Source: Embiotoca jacksoni | Lineage: Eukaryota; Chordata; Actinopteri; Embiotocidae | DNA: 64,000 nt | Assembly: GCA_022577435.1 (NCBI GenBank) | Contig: JAKOON010000066.1 | Coordinates: forward strand, 1,191,683 to 1,255,682 | Reading direction: 5' to 3' | Part shown: one piece after another, positions 37,301 to 52,300 of the stretch | Position numbering within the stretch: the first letter of the stretch is position 1 | Layout of the letters: each line of letters starts with the position of its first letter | Made by a program: the position numbers and the translations under genes | The notes under the pieces: generated by a model | What the model saw: the letters and a program-made list of their open reading frames with translations, nothing else | Databases searched by the model: none | What the model was told of the DNA's origin: nothing

Positions 37301-40300
37301 GGGAGGAGCCAGAGGTGGATCTGACTGATCTGATCGGAAACCTGACTATCCTACGTCCCGCCCACCGATAGCTGTAACCTGACTGCACCGCAGGCCTGTC
37401 AATCAAACAGACACGCCCCCAAAAACAGGTCTTCTTGAATCTTCTTTTCTAATGAATGAGGGATTATTTTCAGATGGACCTCCAGAAAACTAATAAGAAG
37501 GAGTGACTTTAGCTAACAACACCGAGATAACTGATGGACACATTTTATTCACTTTGGATTTGATGAGAGAAGTTGAATGGGAGTCTATGGAGCCGGAGGC
37601 TTTTTGGAGCCGACCTCTAGTGGCACTCGCTGGTATTGCAGCTGAAGACACTTCTGCGTCGGAACCATTTTTCAGACCTGAAGCTACGAACTCTTTTATA
37701 TTTAGTCTGTGGAGACAACAAACAGTAAACCCTGGCAGGGCCTTTACATTTCTGCAGAGACACCTGTAAATAGTTCAGGCAGAGAGAGGAAAAAGAACAA
37801 ACTACAGTAGAAAGCCGGCACAAAGTTGAGGAGAGTTGTAAAAGTTTAGAGGGCGTCTGCCTGCTGAACCCAAACTGAGGCCCTGAAAGCTGAAAGCTCG
37901 ACCTCCCAGTCTACTTCTGGAATCTCTTTGAACCACCAGTAAGCCTGCAGTCTGAGAGCAGCGCGTTCTGCTGGGATAATGAGTACGATGAGGTTTTTAA
38001 GTAATGATGGGGCTTCTTCATTAAGGGCTTTATGTGTGAGGAGAGGGATTTTACATTTTATTCTTGATTTTACAGGGAACCATTAAAGAAATGCTATTAT
38101 GGGAGGAAAACAGTATGCAAATCCTGTCAGACGCTCGCTGCAGTGGTTTGGATCAACTGGAGGTCTTTTCAGAGAGTTACTAGTAAATCCAGAAGAACTA
38201 CAATAGTCGAGCCTCAACGTAACAAATGCACGGACTCGTTTTTCAGCATCGCCGTGAGACCTGATGTTCCTACTTTCGGCAATATTGCTCGGTCCTTGAT
38301 GCCGTCCCAGAGACTCGCTTCAGTTTTTAGAAAGAGTCAAAAAGTTTAGTGTGAATGTAGAAGTACAATAACACAGGTCATCCTGGCCTCAGTGTATTCA
38401 ACGAGTTGTTCCATCTGGCTTCATAGATAAATATAGCTGGATGTCATCTGCATAGAAACGGACATTTTGCAGCACCTTTTGTATTATATAACGTGAATAG
38501 TGTCGTTTCTACTACTGAAACTTTTGGAAATACATGATTAAATTTAGTATATATCGGAGAGTCATTGTTCTACATGCTCCAGTCTCTGTTATAAAAATGT
38601 GTAATTATTGGTATCAAATGCAGCACTAAGATGTAGCTTCCTAATAAAGATGGACTGATTAGAGTATGGAATCATTAATATGATAAACTAAATCCGCAGA
38701 CTGTTTCTAAAAGAGTTCGTAGCTTCAGGTCTGTAAAATGGTTCCGATGCAGAAGTGTCTTCAGCTGCAATACCAGCGAGTGCCACTAGAGGTCGGCTCC
38801 AAAAAGCCTCCGGCTCCATAGACTCCCATTCAACTTCTCTCATCAAATCCAAAGTGAATAAAATGTGTCCATCAGTTATCTCGGTGTTGTTAGCTAAAGT
38901 CACTCCTTCTTATTAGTTTTCTGGAGGTCCATCTGAAAATAATCCCTCATTCATTAGAAAAGAAGATTCAAGAAGACCTGTTTTTGGGGGCGTGTCTGTT
39001 TGATTGACAGTCCTGTGGTGCAGTCAGGTTACAGCTATCGGTGGGCGGGACGTAGTATCGTCAGGTTTCACACTCTCATTGTTATCAGACTGCAGTTAAA
39101 GTCCGCGACTGCTCACACACTCGAGGTGGGAAGTAAACAAAAGCTGATCATCATCGAGTAACGATACGATCATTTGTTATTACTTGTTTTGAAAATAGAA
39201 TGAAACACACTTCAATTTTATAAGAAGTCCGTACTGTATTTTCACATTGTCAGTCTGTGCAGCGAATTTAATCTGAATTTAAACCTCAGTGTCATCAGAA
39301 AGGTAGACGGATCAGCCTTTTACTCCACTTTCCAGTTCCCACTTTTGATTTCTGATAGTCAGCCAAGCACATCTTATTCTTCTGGAAGTTATAGAGCACG
39401 AGTTCAGGCCACCGTGGTAAAATTCAGAAAGTTGGATAAAACTCATCGGGCACATTTGTCCACTCCCGTTTCCTGCTGTCCGTCATCACTGTAGAAACAG
39501 AGGAAGTTTGATGGATGATCCATCAGTAAAATCAGATTTGAGCCAGTTAACGATCTTTACAACACGGTTGCCGGCGGAATAAATCGGCTTCCTGAAAATC
39601 CTCTGACGCGTCTCACGGACATTTAACGAGCAGCGAAGGAGTTCCTGTCGTCTGTTGGTTCCCCCGTGTCGGGTTCCATCCTTCCCCCTCGCTGGCCGGG
39701 CCGATTTTGCTGCTGCGATGCCGAGCTGTCATGTTCTGTCACCCTGACGTGGTGGAGGGGATTAAAGCTGAAGTGCTTTCACAAGCGATGACACCTGAAC
39801 TGGGTTTACAGCACAGAAATCTGCACTCCTTTCCCTTTCTAGGGTTTATAGAAGAGGATTGAACCTGAAGCGGTTTTTATGCAAGCAAAAAAAAACAAAA
39901 AACTGTTTTGAGAGCAAATTTCTCCCACTGCAATAAAATAATCTAGTTTGCAAATACAAATATATAAACGGAGAATAAAATAAAAAATTATCTTTCACAG
40001 TTTTGTTAGTTTTGGTCACATAATTAAGAATTTTGCTTGTGAAACTCTTTGGCTGCAAATTGAAAAACCTTTGTTATCAAGTTTTTGATTTGGTTTGGTT
40101 TTTCCATTTGCAGCCAAAAAGTCAGAGTTTCACCAGCGAAATTCTTAATTATGTGACCAAAACTAACAAAACTGAGAGCAAATTTGTTTGCAATGCAAAT
40201 AATTACACTCTCCGTTTATATATATTTTTACTTACAAACTTGATTTTTGATTGCAGTGCGAGAAACGTACTCTCAAAACTACTTCTTTTTTGGGTCAAAA

Positions 40301-43300
40301 ACCTTTGTTATCAAGTCAATGATTGTCAGTAGAGATATCTTTTTATAGTCGTGTAGAGGAGATGAACCGTGTTTGTGGGAAACTATATGACTCAGCGATT
40401 TTTGGAAAACATATGTTTAGGTGCCTGATGGAAAATAAATGTCATGAATGACTCTGGGTGGCCCGAACCAGGGACTCACACTCAGGACGTACGGCCCTGT
40501 GATATGTGATAATAAGGAGCACTGACACTTTATTATTATTAATATTTTCATATAAAGTGGGATGTAGTGTCGGTCCCTATGCTGGATACAGAACAGATGT
40601 GAGGAAACTGGACTATCTGAAAAAGGCTTTGTCGTACAGAGAAACGAGCGGTAGCCTCAGAAAGGTTTCAGTTCTTGTTTGTTTTGATGCACAACATGTT
40701 GTAAAAAAAATGTCCTCCAAAATTGACGTGCATGTAATGCCCACCTCAATTTGTGAGTAAAACGTTTCCTGTCTAAATGTTAACACGCCTTGTCATTTTA
40801 ATCAGATTTAATCCAGCGGAATTTATGTCCTAATTCTTCAACCAGAGGCAGAAAAAAAACCTGTTTCTGATTCTCCAACGCTGCGAACATCCGATAATCC
40901 CGTTACTTAAGTGCATGTAAATGCATTTAATGTTAACTCACTGTTGTTTTTAGGCGTGAAATGCGTCTTTCAATGTCCCGTCCTCCTCATGAGGAAGTCC
41001 CGTACTCACATCCATCATCTCACGAGGGCTTTTTCATCTTCAGCAGCAAGCAGCGAAACTCTGAGTCTATAAATGTTATCAGACACAACACTCTCCTAAT
41101 TTTACATTGATCATTAACACACACACAAAAAAAAAGACAACTCATGAGCTGCTATCAGAGTTTGTGTTGCATAGCAACCAGAATGATGAGCGCTGGTTTC
41201 CGGGTGTTTGATCTGCTGCAGTGATGGAGCTCACTGGAGAGAAATGGCTCGTTATCGTCACCGTCGCAGCGTGTTCAGTAAATTCAGTCAATCTGACGAC
41301 GACGTCGAGGCTTCGTGAAGCTCAAAGGACGCAGCGGCCCGTTTCTGTAACAACCGCCACCTTCGGTCGAGAGCTTCGGGTTCTGACTGAAAGATCGAGG
41401 TTGGTGACACAACGATTGCAGTCATTGAAAAAAAAAATTCCCGCGATATTTCCCCCCGCAAAAAACGTCGTCATCAGGATCTGTGCTGAAAGTATGAACG
41501 TCATAAAGTTAATCTTTTCAGACAAACCTCACTTTATTAACAAACATAAACTCTTCTTTTCCAACCAGAAAGGCTGTGACCCTGTTTCTGAGGAGTTTAT
41601 CTTTTCGAGAAGTGTTTTGAGCGGTCCAGAGACGTCCTCCCGACCCGAGGCTGGACATTTCTTATCGATCTAGCTGAAGGAAACTGGCAGCTTGACATAA
41701 AGTGAACTGTGTTCCCGTGTTGCTGCTGACACGTATGACAGCGATGTGCTGTTGCTGGTGAATCCTGTCTTATTCCAGGCTGGAAACGGGCTACAAATGG
41801 ATTTTTAAAACTGTCTTCCTGTCTGACTCCCAGACGTTCCTGTGATGCACTCACTGTTTGCTTTGTTTGAGAAGAAAGAAGGTGAAAGAGAGAACAGTCA
41901 GTCAGATAAGCTCAGCTTTTTATTCACTGTTTGTAAGGTTTTCTGTAAAAAAAAAAAAAAGAAAAAAAAAGCCTGCAGGCATTCGGCTGCTAAACTTGAC
42001 AGCAGGATTAGATAAGTAGAGAAACAGTGAGGGGGAGGAGGAGAGGTGTTTACTTCAGCCTGCCTTCCTGTCACCGTTTCAATGTACGCTGTGCAGTCTG
42101 AAAGGAAAATAACTTTTCTCTTCCTGTCACATCCATCGGAAGGTGACTTTTTATAGTCTGTATAGGTTGTTAGGTGCTCCGCCGACGCTGTCAAAGCACC
42201 ATCGACTATATTGCAGGTCGGATTGAGACATTATGTTAGAATGACATGCTTTTGTTGCCGACTGCAAAGAGCTGAACACGTCAAGACACGATTACGGTGT
42301 TTTAACCATCAGTGATGTCATCGTTGGTTTGTGAACGTTATGAATCCTCCAGTTCAGATTCTGTCCGTCACCATCTTTGCTAGTTCGGAGCGGTTTGGAG
42401 CAGGAAGTGACCATATTTGGACGAGCTGGGGGAGGAGCCAGCCTGACGATACAACATGCCACCCACCGATAGCTGTAACCTGACTGCACCACAGGCCTGT
42501 CAATCAAACAGACACGCCCCCAAAAACAGGTCTTCTTGAATCTTCTTTTCTAATGAATGAGGGATTATTTTCAGATGGACCTCCAGAAAACTAATAAGAA
42601 GGAGTGACTTTAGCTAACAACACCGAGATAACTGATGGACACATTTTATTCACTTCTGCATCGGAACCATAACCTGAAGCTACAAACACTTTTATATACA
42701 GTGGGTACGGAAAGTATTCAGACCCCTTTAAATTTTTCACTCTTTGTTTCATTGCAGCCATTTGCTAAAATCAAAAAAGTTCATTTTATTTCTCATTAAT
42801 GTACACTCAGCACCCCATGTTGACAGAAAAAAACAGAAATGTAGAAATTTGTGCAAATTTATTAAAAAAGAAAAACTGAAATATCACATGGTCATAAGTA
42901 TTCAGACCCTTTGCTCAGTATTGAGTAGAAGCACCCTTTTGAGCGAGTACAGCCATGAGTCTTCTTGGGAATGATGCAACAAGCTTTTCACACCTGGATT
43001 TGGGGATCCTCTGCCATTCTTCCTTGCAGATCCTCTCCAGTTCCGTCAGGTTGGATGGTGAACGTTGGTGGACAGCCATTTTCAGGTCTCTCCAGAGATG
43101 CTCAATTGGGTTTAGGTCAGGGCTCTGGCTGGGCCAGTCAAGAATGGTCACAGAGTTGTTCCAAAGCCACTCCTTTGTTATTTTAGCTGTGTGCTTCGGG
43201 TCATTGTCTTGTTGGAAGGTGAACCTTCGGCCCAGTCTGAGGTCCAGAGCACTCTGGAAGAGGTTTTCTTCCAGGATATCTCTGTACTTGGCCGCATTCA

Positions 43301-46300
43301 TCTTTCCTTCAATTGCAACCGGTCGTCCTGTCCCTGCAGCTGAAAAACACCCCCATAGCATGATGCTGCCACCACCATGTTTCACTGTTGGGATTGTATT
43401 GAGCAGGTGATGAGCAGTGCCTGGTTTTCTCCACACATACCGCTTAGAATTAACGCCAACAAGTTCACTCTTGGTCTCATCAGACCAGAGAATCTTATTT
43501 CTCATAGTCTGGGAGTCCTTCATGTGTTTTTTGGCAAACTCTATGCGGGCTTTCATATGTCTTGCACTGAGGAGAGGCTTCCGTCGGGCCACTCTGCCAT
43601 AAAGCCCCGACTGGTGGAGGGCTGCAGTGATAGTTGACTTTGTGGAACTTTCTCCATCTCCCTACTGCATCTCTGGAGCTCAGCCACAGTGATCTTTGGG
43701 TTCTTCTTTACCTCTCTCACCAAGGCTCTTCTCCCACGATTGCTCAGTTTGGCTGGACGGCCAGGTCTAGGAAGAGTTCTGGTCGTCCCAAACTTCTTCC
43801 ATTTAAGGATTATGGAGGCCACTGTGCTCTTAGGAACCTTGAGTGCTGCAGAAATTATTTTGTAACCTTGGCCAGATCTGTGCCTTGCCACAATTCTGTC
43901 TCTGAGCTCCTTGGACAGTTCCTTCGACCTCATGATTCTCATTTGCTCTGACATGCACTGTGAGCTGTAAGGTCTTATATAGACAGGTGTGTGCCTTTCC
44001 TAATCAAGTCCAATCAGTTTAATTAAACACAGCTGGACTCCAATGAAGGAGTAGAACCATCTCAAGGAGGATCAGAAGAAATGGACAGCATGTGAGTTAA
44101 ATATGAGTGTCACAGCAAAGGGTCTGAATACTTATGACCATGTGATATTTCAGTTTTTCTTTTTTAATAAATTTGCACAAATTTCTACATTTCTGTTTTT
44201 TTCTGTCAACATGGGGTGCTGAGTGTACATTAATGAGAAATAAAATGAACTTTTTTGATTTTAGCAAATGGCTGCAATGAAACAAAGAGTGAAAACTTTA
44301 AAGGGGTCTGAATACTTTCCGTACCCACTGTATATATCCAGTCTCTGAAACATATGCAATGTACAGAGGGAGGTAGGCTACAGATGGGTAGAAAAGGGGG
44401 CCACCGGTAGATGGCGCTGGAACTGCGATAGACAAGATTTTGCGATGATTTGCGGACTCGGCTGCGACAGTCCTGGAGCGGGTGGCGACATCAGGCTCAG
44501 ACAGGAAGTGGAAGCAGGTGGCTGGAGCCATGGAAACTTGGTGTTCCAGGGTTTTGCTGTTAAAAGAGGCCGTGGCAATGAGGGACAAAAGAACATGGTA
44601 GACATTCAGAAGACGTGTGGTCAGAGGAGGCTGAATGGGAAGAAACACTTTATTTATTCAGTTCAATCTAATTTTTACTTTGAAATTTAGGTGCACGATC
44701 ACCATAAAACATCTCAGAACACTTTACAACACCAAAATAAAACCCGGCAAGAAAACAAATAACAAAAACAACATTAAAAAATGTAAAAGTTAAAAATGTA
44801 ACAACGCAGGCTTGAGGCAGCTTGAATTTCAGATTTATCAGATCTTAAACTGTCTCCTGAACCACAAGCAGCTGTGACGTCTTTAAAACATGATGCTGGT
44901 TGGTCATTGAAGGCTTTATACGTTTTTAAATTCTATTCTTGATTTCATAGATAGTCAATGAGGACAAGCCAATATGGGACGAATCTACTCTCATTTGCTA
45001 ACTCCTTTCAGCACTCGGATAATAAGTAGAATAATTTAGAAGTAGAAAATGACTAGTTATTTAGTTTTCAACACGTTTGATGAAGTGATTTGATTCATCA
45101 GGTTTCATAGATAAATATCGCTGGATGTCATCTGCATAGAAATGGATATATATGCCTCAGGGAAGCGTTCACATAATTGTATAACCTCTGATCTTACTCT
45201 CTCTGCTGTTGTTCTGTGCTTTGGTTTTTGTGGACTTTAAAGCTCAATTCAAGCAGGATATAGAAATAACAAGACGACGTGTTTGTAGTACTTGAATCCC
45301 CTTTTATTCTCCGACTCGCCTAAGTCGCCGGTGTGTGTTGGTGCCATCTGTCCAGCTGAATGCCGGGGAACCACTGGGGTTTGGAGCTCGGAGCAAAGCG
45401 CCGACAGAAGCAGGAGAACCAACACAGTGGCTGCACAACGCCGACGGAGCCGCACATGTGGAACCGGGACGCACCAGCTCAGCAGGAGTCTGGTGCTGCA
45501 GCCTCACATGGAGGAAATCAGTCACACTGAATACTTCAGCTTTCGCACTAAGCTTGGTTTCATAGTAGTGAAATTCTATTTATAATTTCTTATATGAATT
45601 TATTTATTTTCTTACTATATGAATGAACAAGAAAATCACCATTATTAGAAAATAAACACGAAATCAGATTGTAGCAAACAGTAACATACAGTATATTACG
45701 ATGGGCATCTTCATCCTGCACTCACATCGTCTGACTTCCTCTTGGTCTTTCTTACCGAGACACAATATCGGACCAATAAGATTGCATCATCCGTCTTTCA
45801 ATTTTGCTGAAGTTTATTAAAAAGGTTTTCAGATATCATGCGAGGCTACAAATATTTAATTCATGCAATTTTCCCGCAAAAAAAGAGTCATCAGAATCTG
45901 TGCTGAAAGTATTAACGACATAAAGTAAATCTTTTCAAGTAAAACTCACTTTATTAACAAACATAACTCCTCATTTCCAATCAGAAAGGCTCTGATCCCG
46001 TTTTCATTACCCAAATAAAACTCTGAACTAGAGGAAAAACAGGAAGTGACGGGGTTTGTGGGAAATGTGGCCTTCACAATAAAATTATCTAACTAAAAGC
46101 TTATCATCAAAGGAAGTGATTCCATATTACTGAATGTTAAATTCGTTTTATACCCGCGTCCACTTGTAAACTGCATCTAAAGCTCTTATTTTGACAGCTA
46201 ATGTAGTCTATTTGTAATTTGTATCTTTAAGCTCAATAAATAAATACATACAAAAATATTAGTACTAAATCATTTCTGTGATGTGCAGCACGATTATTAT

Positions 46301-49300
46301 CACAGGAAGAGATTACATATTTAATCCCCTTAAAAGCTGAAGTGGTGGCACCCAAGTTTTTTTCTGTTGTCTTAAAATGCACAAATATTACTTCTTAATT
46401 CCAAACTTGACATAAAAAGTCCAATAAGTTTAATTTCCACTTTCGTGAAACAGTGCCAACAAAAACTGAACATTATAAACAGAAGGAAGGATTTGCTATT
46501 AGATGAACTTGCTTTAGTTTTAGCAAAATAAAGTTGATTCAAACTTTAGCAGCACACAAAGGAAGAAGAAAAGATCATTAATCAGGCGATGAAGGCCCTC
46601 AGAGAAACACAGCACCAGTGGAAAGTCAGGCTCAGTTAACAGGAAGTAAGAAACTGTTTAAAGTCAAAAGGAAGGACAGAAGAAGAAGAAATGGATGGAG
46701 AGGGATTTCAGTTTGGAGGCGTCTGCTCTTTAGACCTTGATGTGCAGCCTTTGGTCCGGAGATCTGAGGTGTCTGATGGCGTGGTATGGGGGCAGGAGTT
46801 CCCAGCGAGAAGCAGCGCAGACACCATTTAGCAGTAAACCAAAGACGAAGACTTTGGACTTCAGTCTCCAGCTAACATGGAACCGTAGCGGGGGGGCAGG
46901 AGCCTTAGTAATGTTGCTGTCTGCTTGTTTTTTGATCTCGTTAAAAGTCTCGCTGCAGCGTTCTGGTCTAATTGGTGACGTTTGAGTGATATAAACATCC
47001 AAAACGTTTCAGTAATGAGGCAAGTAGATATGAAGGTGAGTTTTCCAGAGTTTCCAACATTACAAGGCTGGTGCTAACTTTAACTTTTAAACTTACTGTA
47101 ACTGCTGCGCATGCTGTATCATCGACCACAGACTGGATATAAAAGAGTTCGTAGCTTCAGGTCTGAAAAATGGTTCTGATCCAGAAGTGTCTTCAGCTGC
47201 AATACCAGCGAGTGCCACTAGAGGTCGGCTCCAAAAAGCCTCCGGCTCCATAGACTCCCATTCAACTTCTCTCATCAAATCCAAAGTGAATAAAATGTGT
47301 CCATCAGTTATCTCGGTGTTGTTAGCTAAAGTCACTCCTTCTTATTAGTTTTCTGGAGGTCCATCTGAAAATAATCCCTCATTCATTAGAAAAGAAGATT
47401 CAAGAAGACCTGTTTTTGGGGGCGTGTCTGTTTGATTGACAGGCCTGTGGTGCAGTCAGGTTACAGCTATCGGTGGGCGGGACGTAGTATCGTCAGGTTT
47501 CCGATCAGATCGGTCAGATCCACCTCTGGCTCCTCCCCCAGCTCGTCCAAATATGGTCACTTCCTGCTCCAAACCGCTCTGAACTAACAAAGTTGGTGAC
47601 GGACAGAATCTGAACTGAAGGATTCATAATGTTCACAAACCAACGATGACATCACTGATGGTTGATGACATCACTGATGGTTGATGGTTGATTTTAACCT
47701 AAAACAAAATATGATGCAATGTGGCGAGTGCGACATTCCTCCCACCGTCCCAGGTTAGTCGGTGACTCTAAATTAGCGTGAATTCGAGCGTCTATGTTTG
47801 CGTCTTTCTTCCTGAGGAGTTGGGAATCAAACCAACAACCCTGTAAATAGTAGATGATTTCCTCTACCTCTTTTTGCCACCGATGACTTCATGCTCTGAA
47901 CTTCTTCTGTTATCTTTAGATCTATCGGCCTTGCTTCAGCTCCACTGATCTCTTTATGAGTGTGAAGTTCTGTCATTTCCCGTTTGAATGTTTCTTTTTC
48001 TGCAACGTGAAGTTATGCGAGTTCAGATTTTAGCTTGACAAATATTATTTGTGGTGTTGACTTGTATTCTGACATCAATCAAATGCGGGGTCTACAAGGG
48101 TTGAAGAAAATACACTAACACGGTGATCTATATCCTCTTAAATGCTTGTAGCAGTACTCTGAGGGGAGGAAATTCACTTTACATGATACAAATATGTATA
48201 AATTGAAGACCCATTTTAGGATTTAATGTGAACCTCAGGATCAACAAAATATAATAATATCTCTTAAAATATTCACAACAGGATGCATTGATTGGAACTT
48301 GCTGCAAAACGGGCAGTAACGAAAAAAAAAGTCAAATCTGAAGGATCACCACTTACTTAGTCCGGCTGTCATTGACTGGTTGCCATGGCTACCTGATTAC
48401 TCATTCACCTTGAGGCGCTGCATTCACACCCGTTGCAGATTTATGGAGTTCTTCTGTGGAGGTCCGGAGACCTTTGATCAGTGCAGATTTGCTGTCGTGT
48501 CAGCGTGCTTCTTCAGAAGTGGTTAAACAGCTTTGGAAGCCCCCCCCCCTCCCCTGCACACTCACAATCCCCTCCGCATCATCCAAACGTTGTCATTGAC
48601 ATTGACCTCCCACCTCACAGTGTGTGTTGGAGGTGAAAAGGCGTTCTGTTTGACCTAGTTCTGCTCCGGACTCTGACTCACACTTCCTCGACTCTAAATT
48701 CGACCTTTTCCCGTTCAATCCGTCTATTTTCTTCTTCCTCTCCCGTTAGCTTGTCGATACTTTCCGTTCAATAAATAGCTGGAGTATTTCTAACACAGAG
48801 TTCCGTCCTGCTTTGTGATCTAACCGTTTGTGTCTCCGTCATTCAGGAGGAGGCCGTCGAACCGAAGATCCTTTCATCGCAGAGATTATCTCCCAAGTGG
48901 TGTTTCCTTGACTGTAAGTACGTGGTGAAGGATTTACTCTTTCCTTCAGCAGCTTCTCCAGCGGTACCTTGAACAACCTGCCTCAGGAGCTCCTCTACCC
49001 AATGAACCATTGTTTGTGTATAAAACATATGAATGATTAAAAAGGTTTAAAATAATCATTTGTGCACATTTAGTAAGAAATGAGGTTGTATTTGTATTCA
49101 AATCTGGACTCGTCAGTTCTGTACTCAGACTTTCTGATGGCAGAGAATGAGTTAGTGTAGAAACTTATTCTCACTCTGAAATCACACAGTGACACACGTA
49201 GGCAGGCCGGTCGGTAAATACGTTGGTTGGTAGGTTGATTGGTAGGTTGATTGGTTGGTAGGTTGATGGGTAGGTAGGTTGGTTGGTTGGTTGGTTGGTT

Positions 49301-52300
49301 GGTAGGTTGATTGGTTGGTAGGTTGATTGGTAGGTAGGTAGGTAGGTAGATAGATTGGTTGATTGGTTGGTAGGTTGATTGGTTGGTAGGTAGGTAGGTA
49401 GGTTGGTTGGTTGGTAGGTTGGTTGGTTGGTAGGTAAGTTGGTCGGTAGGTAGGTAGGTGGGTAGGTAGGTCAGTAGGTCGGTCGGTCGGTCAGTAGGTC
49501 GGTCGGTAGGTCGGTCGGTAGGTTGGTAGGTTGGTAGGTAGGTTGAACCAGGTTACATAATGGCGATGTAACAAGCTAATGAGCGACAGATGGATTATTA
49601 AATTCATCAATCATTTGTGTAACTTAGTTTTAACATTCAAAATACCACTTAAATGCAGGAACCAGTGCAGAACAGAAGCTGGTGTTAGCAATTACATTAC
49701 CTGTCTCTTTTGTTCTTTCATTTCACTTTAAAATGAAATGATTTATTGGTGGAGGAGACAGATGGATGAACTCGGTGTGCTTTGGTCACATTGTGTTTCT
49801 TTTTAAACCACAGACTGTCAGTTGTTCTCAGTTTAATTGCTGCAGCCGTGCACTTGTAAAATTTAACAAGGACTAAGGCAGCTTGCTTTTTTAACTGTAA
49901 TTTTTTTTAATGACTGACTGGAACAAAATGATTTAAAGAAGCTGAATTGTCTAGCAGGTAATAGTTGATTTGATATTTCTTCGGTTAATACTTTTGTTTC
50001 TGTCTCTTCAGCTACAACAGCAGATCGTTTCTACCGGATAGACAGAGCACAGGTGAGTCTGAACCTGCATATGAATACTTTACCACCTGTGAAATGGCTG
50101 CACGCAATATAAAGGCATCTTCAAACCAATGAGAGAGCAATTCAATTACAAAAAATATCTTAATATTCTTTTTTTTCCCGTCTATTTTCCTGTAAATTCA
50201 TATAAAACACCAACAAGAAATTTTTTTTATTTCCTTCATTACTTCATTTGATTGATAGTTTCTTTTAAGGAAGAATTATGTGTAAATATTAGTGATTAAA
50301 TTAGTTTTCCACCCAATACAAGACGGGTATTTTTTAATGATGACCATATGGTCCAAACATCTGCTTCTGGGAAATGCTGGTATACATATTCCCTGAGGGG
50401 TTTAAAAATATGGCAAGTCACTCACTGCTACTCATATTTATGTAATTTGACATACAGTAGATGACTGAACCAACGTTTCACTCTGAGCTTCTAAAAATTA
50501 TGATTTTAGCAGTTGAAGAGTGAGGACTGTTCTGGTGAATGAATCAAACTGAAACTTTAACATAAGAGTTTGAAAAATGAGGAGAACTGTCTTCTGTTTC
50601 ATGAGTGTCAATAAAAAATTTTTTTTTCCTGCCAGACGCTTAAAAAAATGCACCTAAGATGTTAATAAATGCTCTGAATAATGATTTTCTCCAAAAAACA
50701 AATCCAGTTATCTTGTAAAAATGCTTCAAATTACATAAATTCCTTTTCCTCATTAAAAACTGGACAATCTGTGAATATGAAACAAGATTTCATTTCAGAA
50801 ATGTCGTAAAGCTTGATGTCTCCATTCTCAGTGTGAGGGTGGATTCAATAATTCAGAGACTGCTACTGTTGCGTGCCAACGATGCGCAGCGCCATGACGT
50901 GTGTATTTTTTTTTAAATGTTTTTTAACTTTGGGCATAATCAGCAGCCGATTACGCACCCTTTTGTTTTTTTTGTGCGGGTCCGTACGCACGTCGATTTA
51001 TCCGAGGATATGACCAGAAATATCAGCAACAGAAACCCTTGAAATGCTTCAGGAAGTCTACAGCGATGAAACGACGAGCCTGGAGAGGTGTTCTGATGAC
51101 ATCACTGTCCAAAGCCGAAAAAGGTGCATTAGGTCAGGAGACACCAGCTGGGTTTTCTTGGACCTTCCCGGGGTTGCGCAACAATGAATCCGTCCCCCAG
51201 GGTCAGACTGTCAACACCAAGTTTCACTGTGGTGATCTGATGGATCTGAGGGAAAAACATTCAGTGCAAAAGATCTGAACTATAACGGCACGATGGCACT
51301 TTGGTTCTACGACAATTTGGCTTCCTGCTACATTTTCAATTCATTTTTTTCATGTTCGCTCTGCTCAAGTTTCAGATGTGTAAAACATAAAACGCAGACG
51401 CGCTCAAACCGCTGCTCGCAAAATCATGTGCAACTCAACTGCTGGAGAACTTACTTACGAAGTTTGTTGGGTTTCTGTGCCACGCATCGTTCACGCGCAA
51501 CTGAATCAGTCTCCGAACCTGCTGATACACCCTCGTATGTCTGCTGTATGTCACACTTGTTTTAACTGAAAAGGACCAGGATGCTTTGTTCCAACTTTTT
51601 GTGATGTCAGAAGTCTTTCATGTAGTCCCGCCCCTTTAAAATCTGACTTTGAGTGAAAATAGACTTCTAAATCTAAACTCTTAAGTGAAGCTGGACTTTC
51701 AGACAGTCAGCGTAGTGATGGTGTGGTTCAGTTTAACATTCAGTTCTTTTCTGTTGTAAAGGGAGAGTACGGGATGCCGGTTGCACTGCAGCTTACTTTT
51801 TTTGTTTTTTTTTCCATCCTTATCTCCACACACTGATCTTGTTTTAATGCAGTTTGGGGAACTTTCTTCAGAGAGCAGCGCGCTGCAGCTTCAGGCAGCT
51901 CTGAGATCAGAAAAACTGCGGTCACTGAGGACCCTTTTTTTTTTTACCCAAAGCTTTGTTCTCAGCTGAAGATGCTCGCTGCTCTTCTGGAAACAGCCAG
52001 CTGGGAGCGCTCCGGAGGCACTTTTGGTTGCTATGATACAGAATATCTGCCAAAGTAACAGTTAATTTAAAAAGTGCCTAATTTCACAGATAGTTTGAGG
52101 GAGAGACGACGGACCCGCCGGTCCATGTAGGTTTATGAAATTCTAGTGTGTGAGGAAACATCTCGGCGAGTACCAACGTTCAGTTAAAGATCTTAAGTTT
52201 GTGGCATTTGTCCCGCCCCTTCTTCACTGTGATTGGACGGCTGGGTAAAAAGTGACGGTCCAATAAACCAACTATTTATTTTTTCTCGAGGAATCGTGAA

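Larger units (their letters stand above)
33093..48846 (+). other. dgkz intron 23 (15.8 kb)
   Basis: The largest intron. Holds cassette candidate 23a, TG repeats, five R1 copies, a MITE, a foldback element, LINE-like tails, two reverse R3 fragments and the Tc1-like element. 36000-37150, 39100-39850, 40450-41400 and 47700-48846 are mostly non-repetitive with no exon I can support. A weak SINE-like piece (GGGAATCAAACCAACAACCC) is at 47830. Confidence 0.5.

Noticed and set aside
37503..37769. Open frame MTLANNTEITDGHILFTLDL as an independent gene
   Set aside because: It is part of the R1 repeat and recurs in at least seven copies with no gene context.
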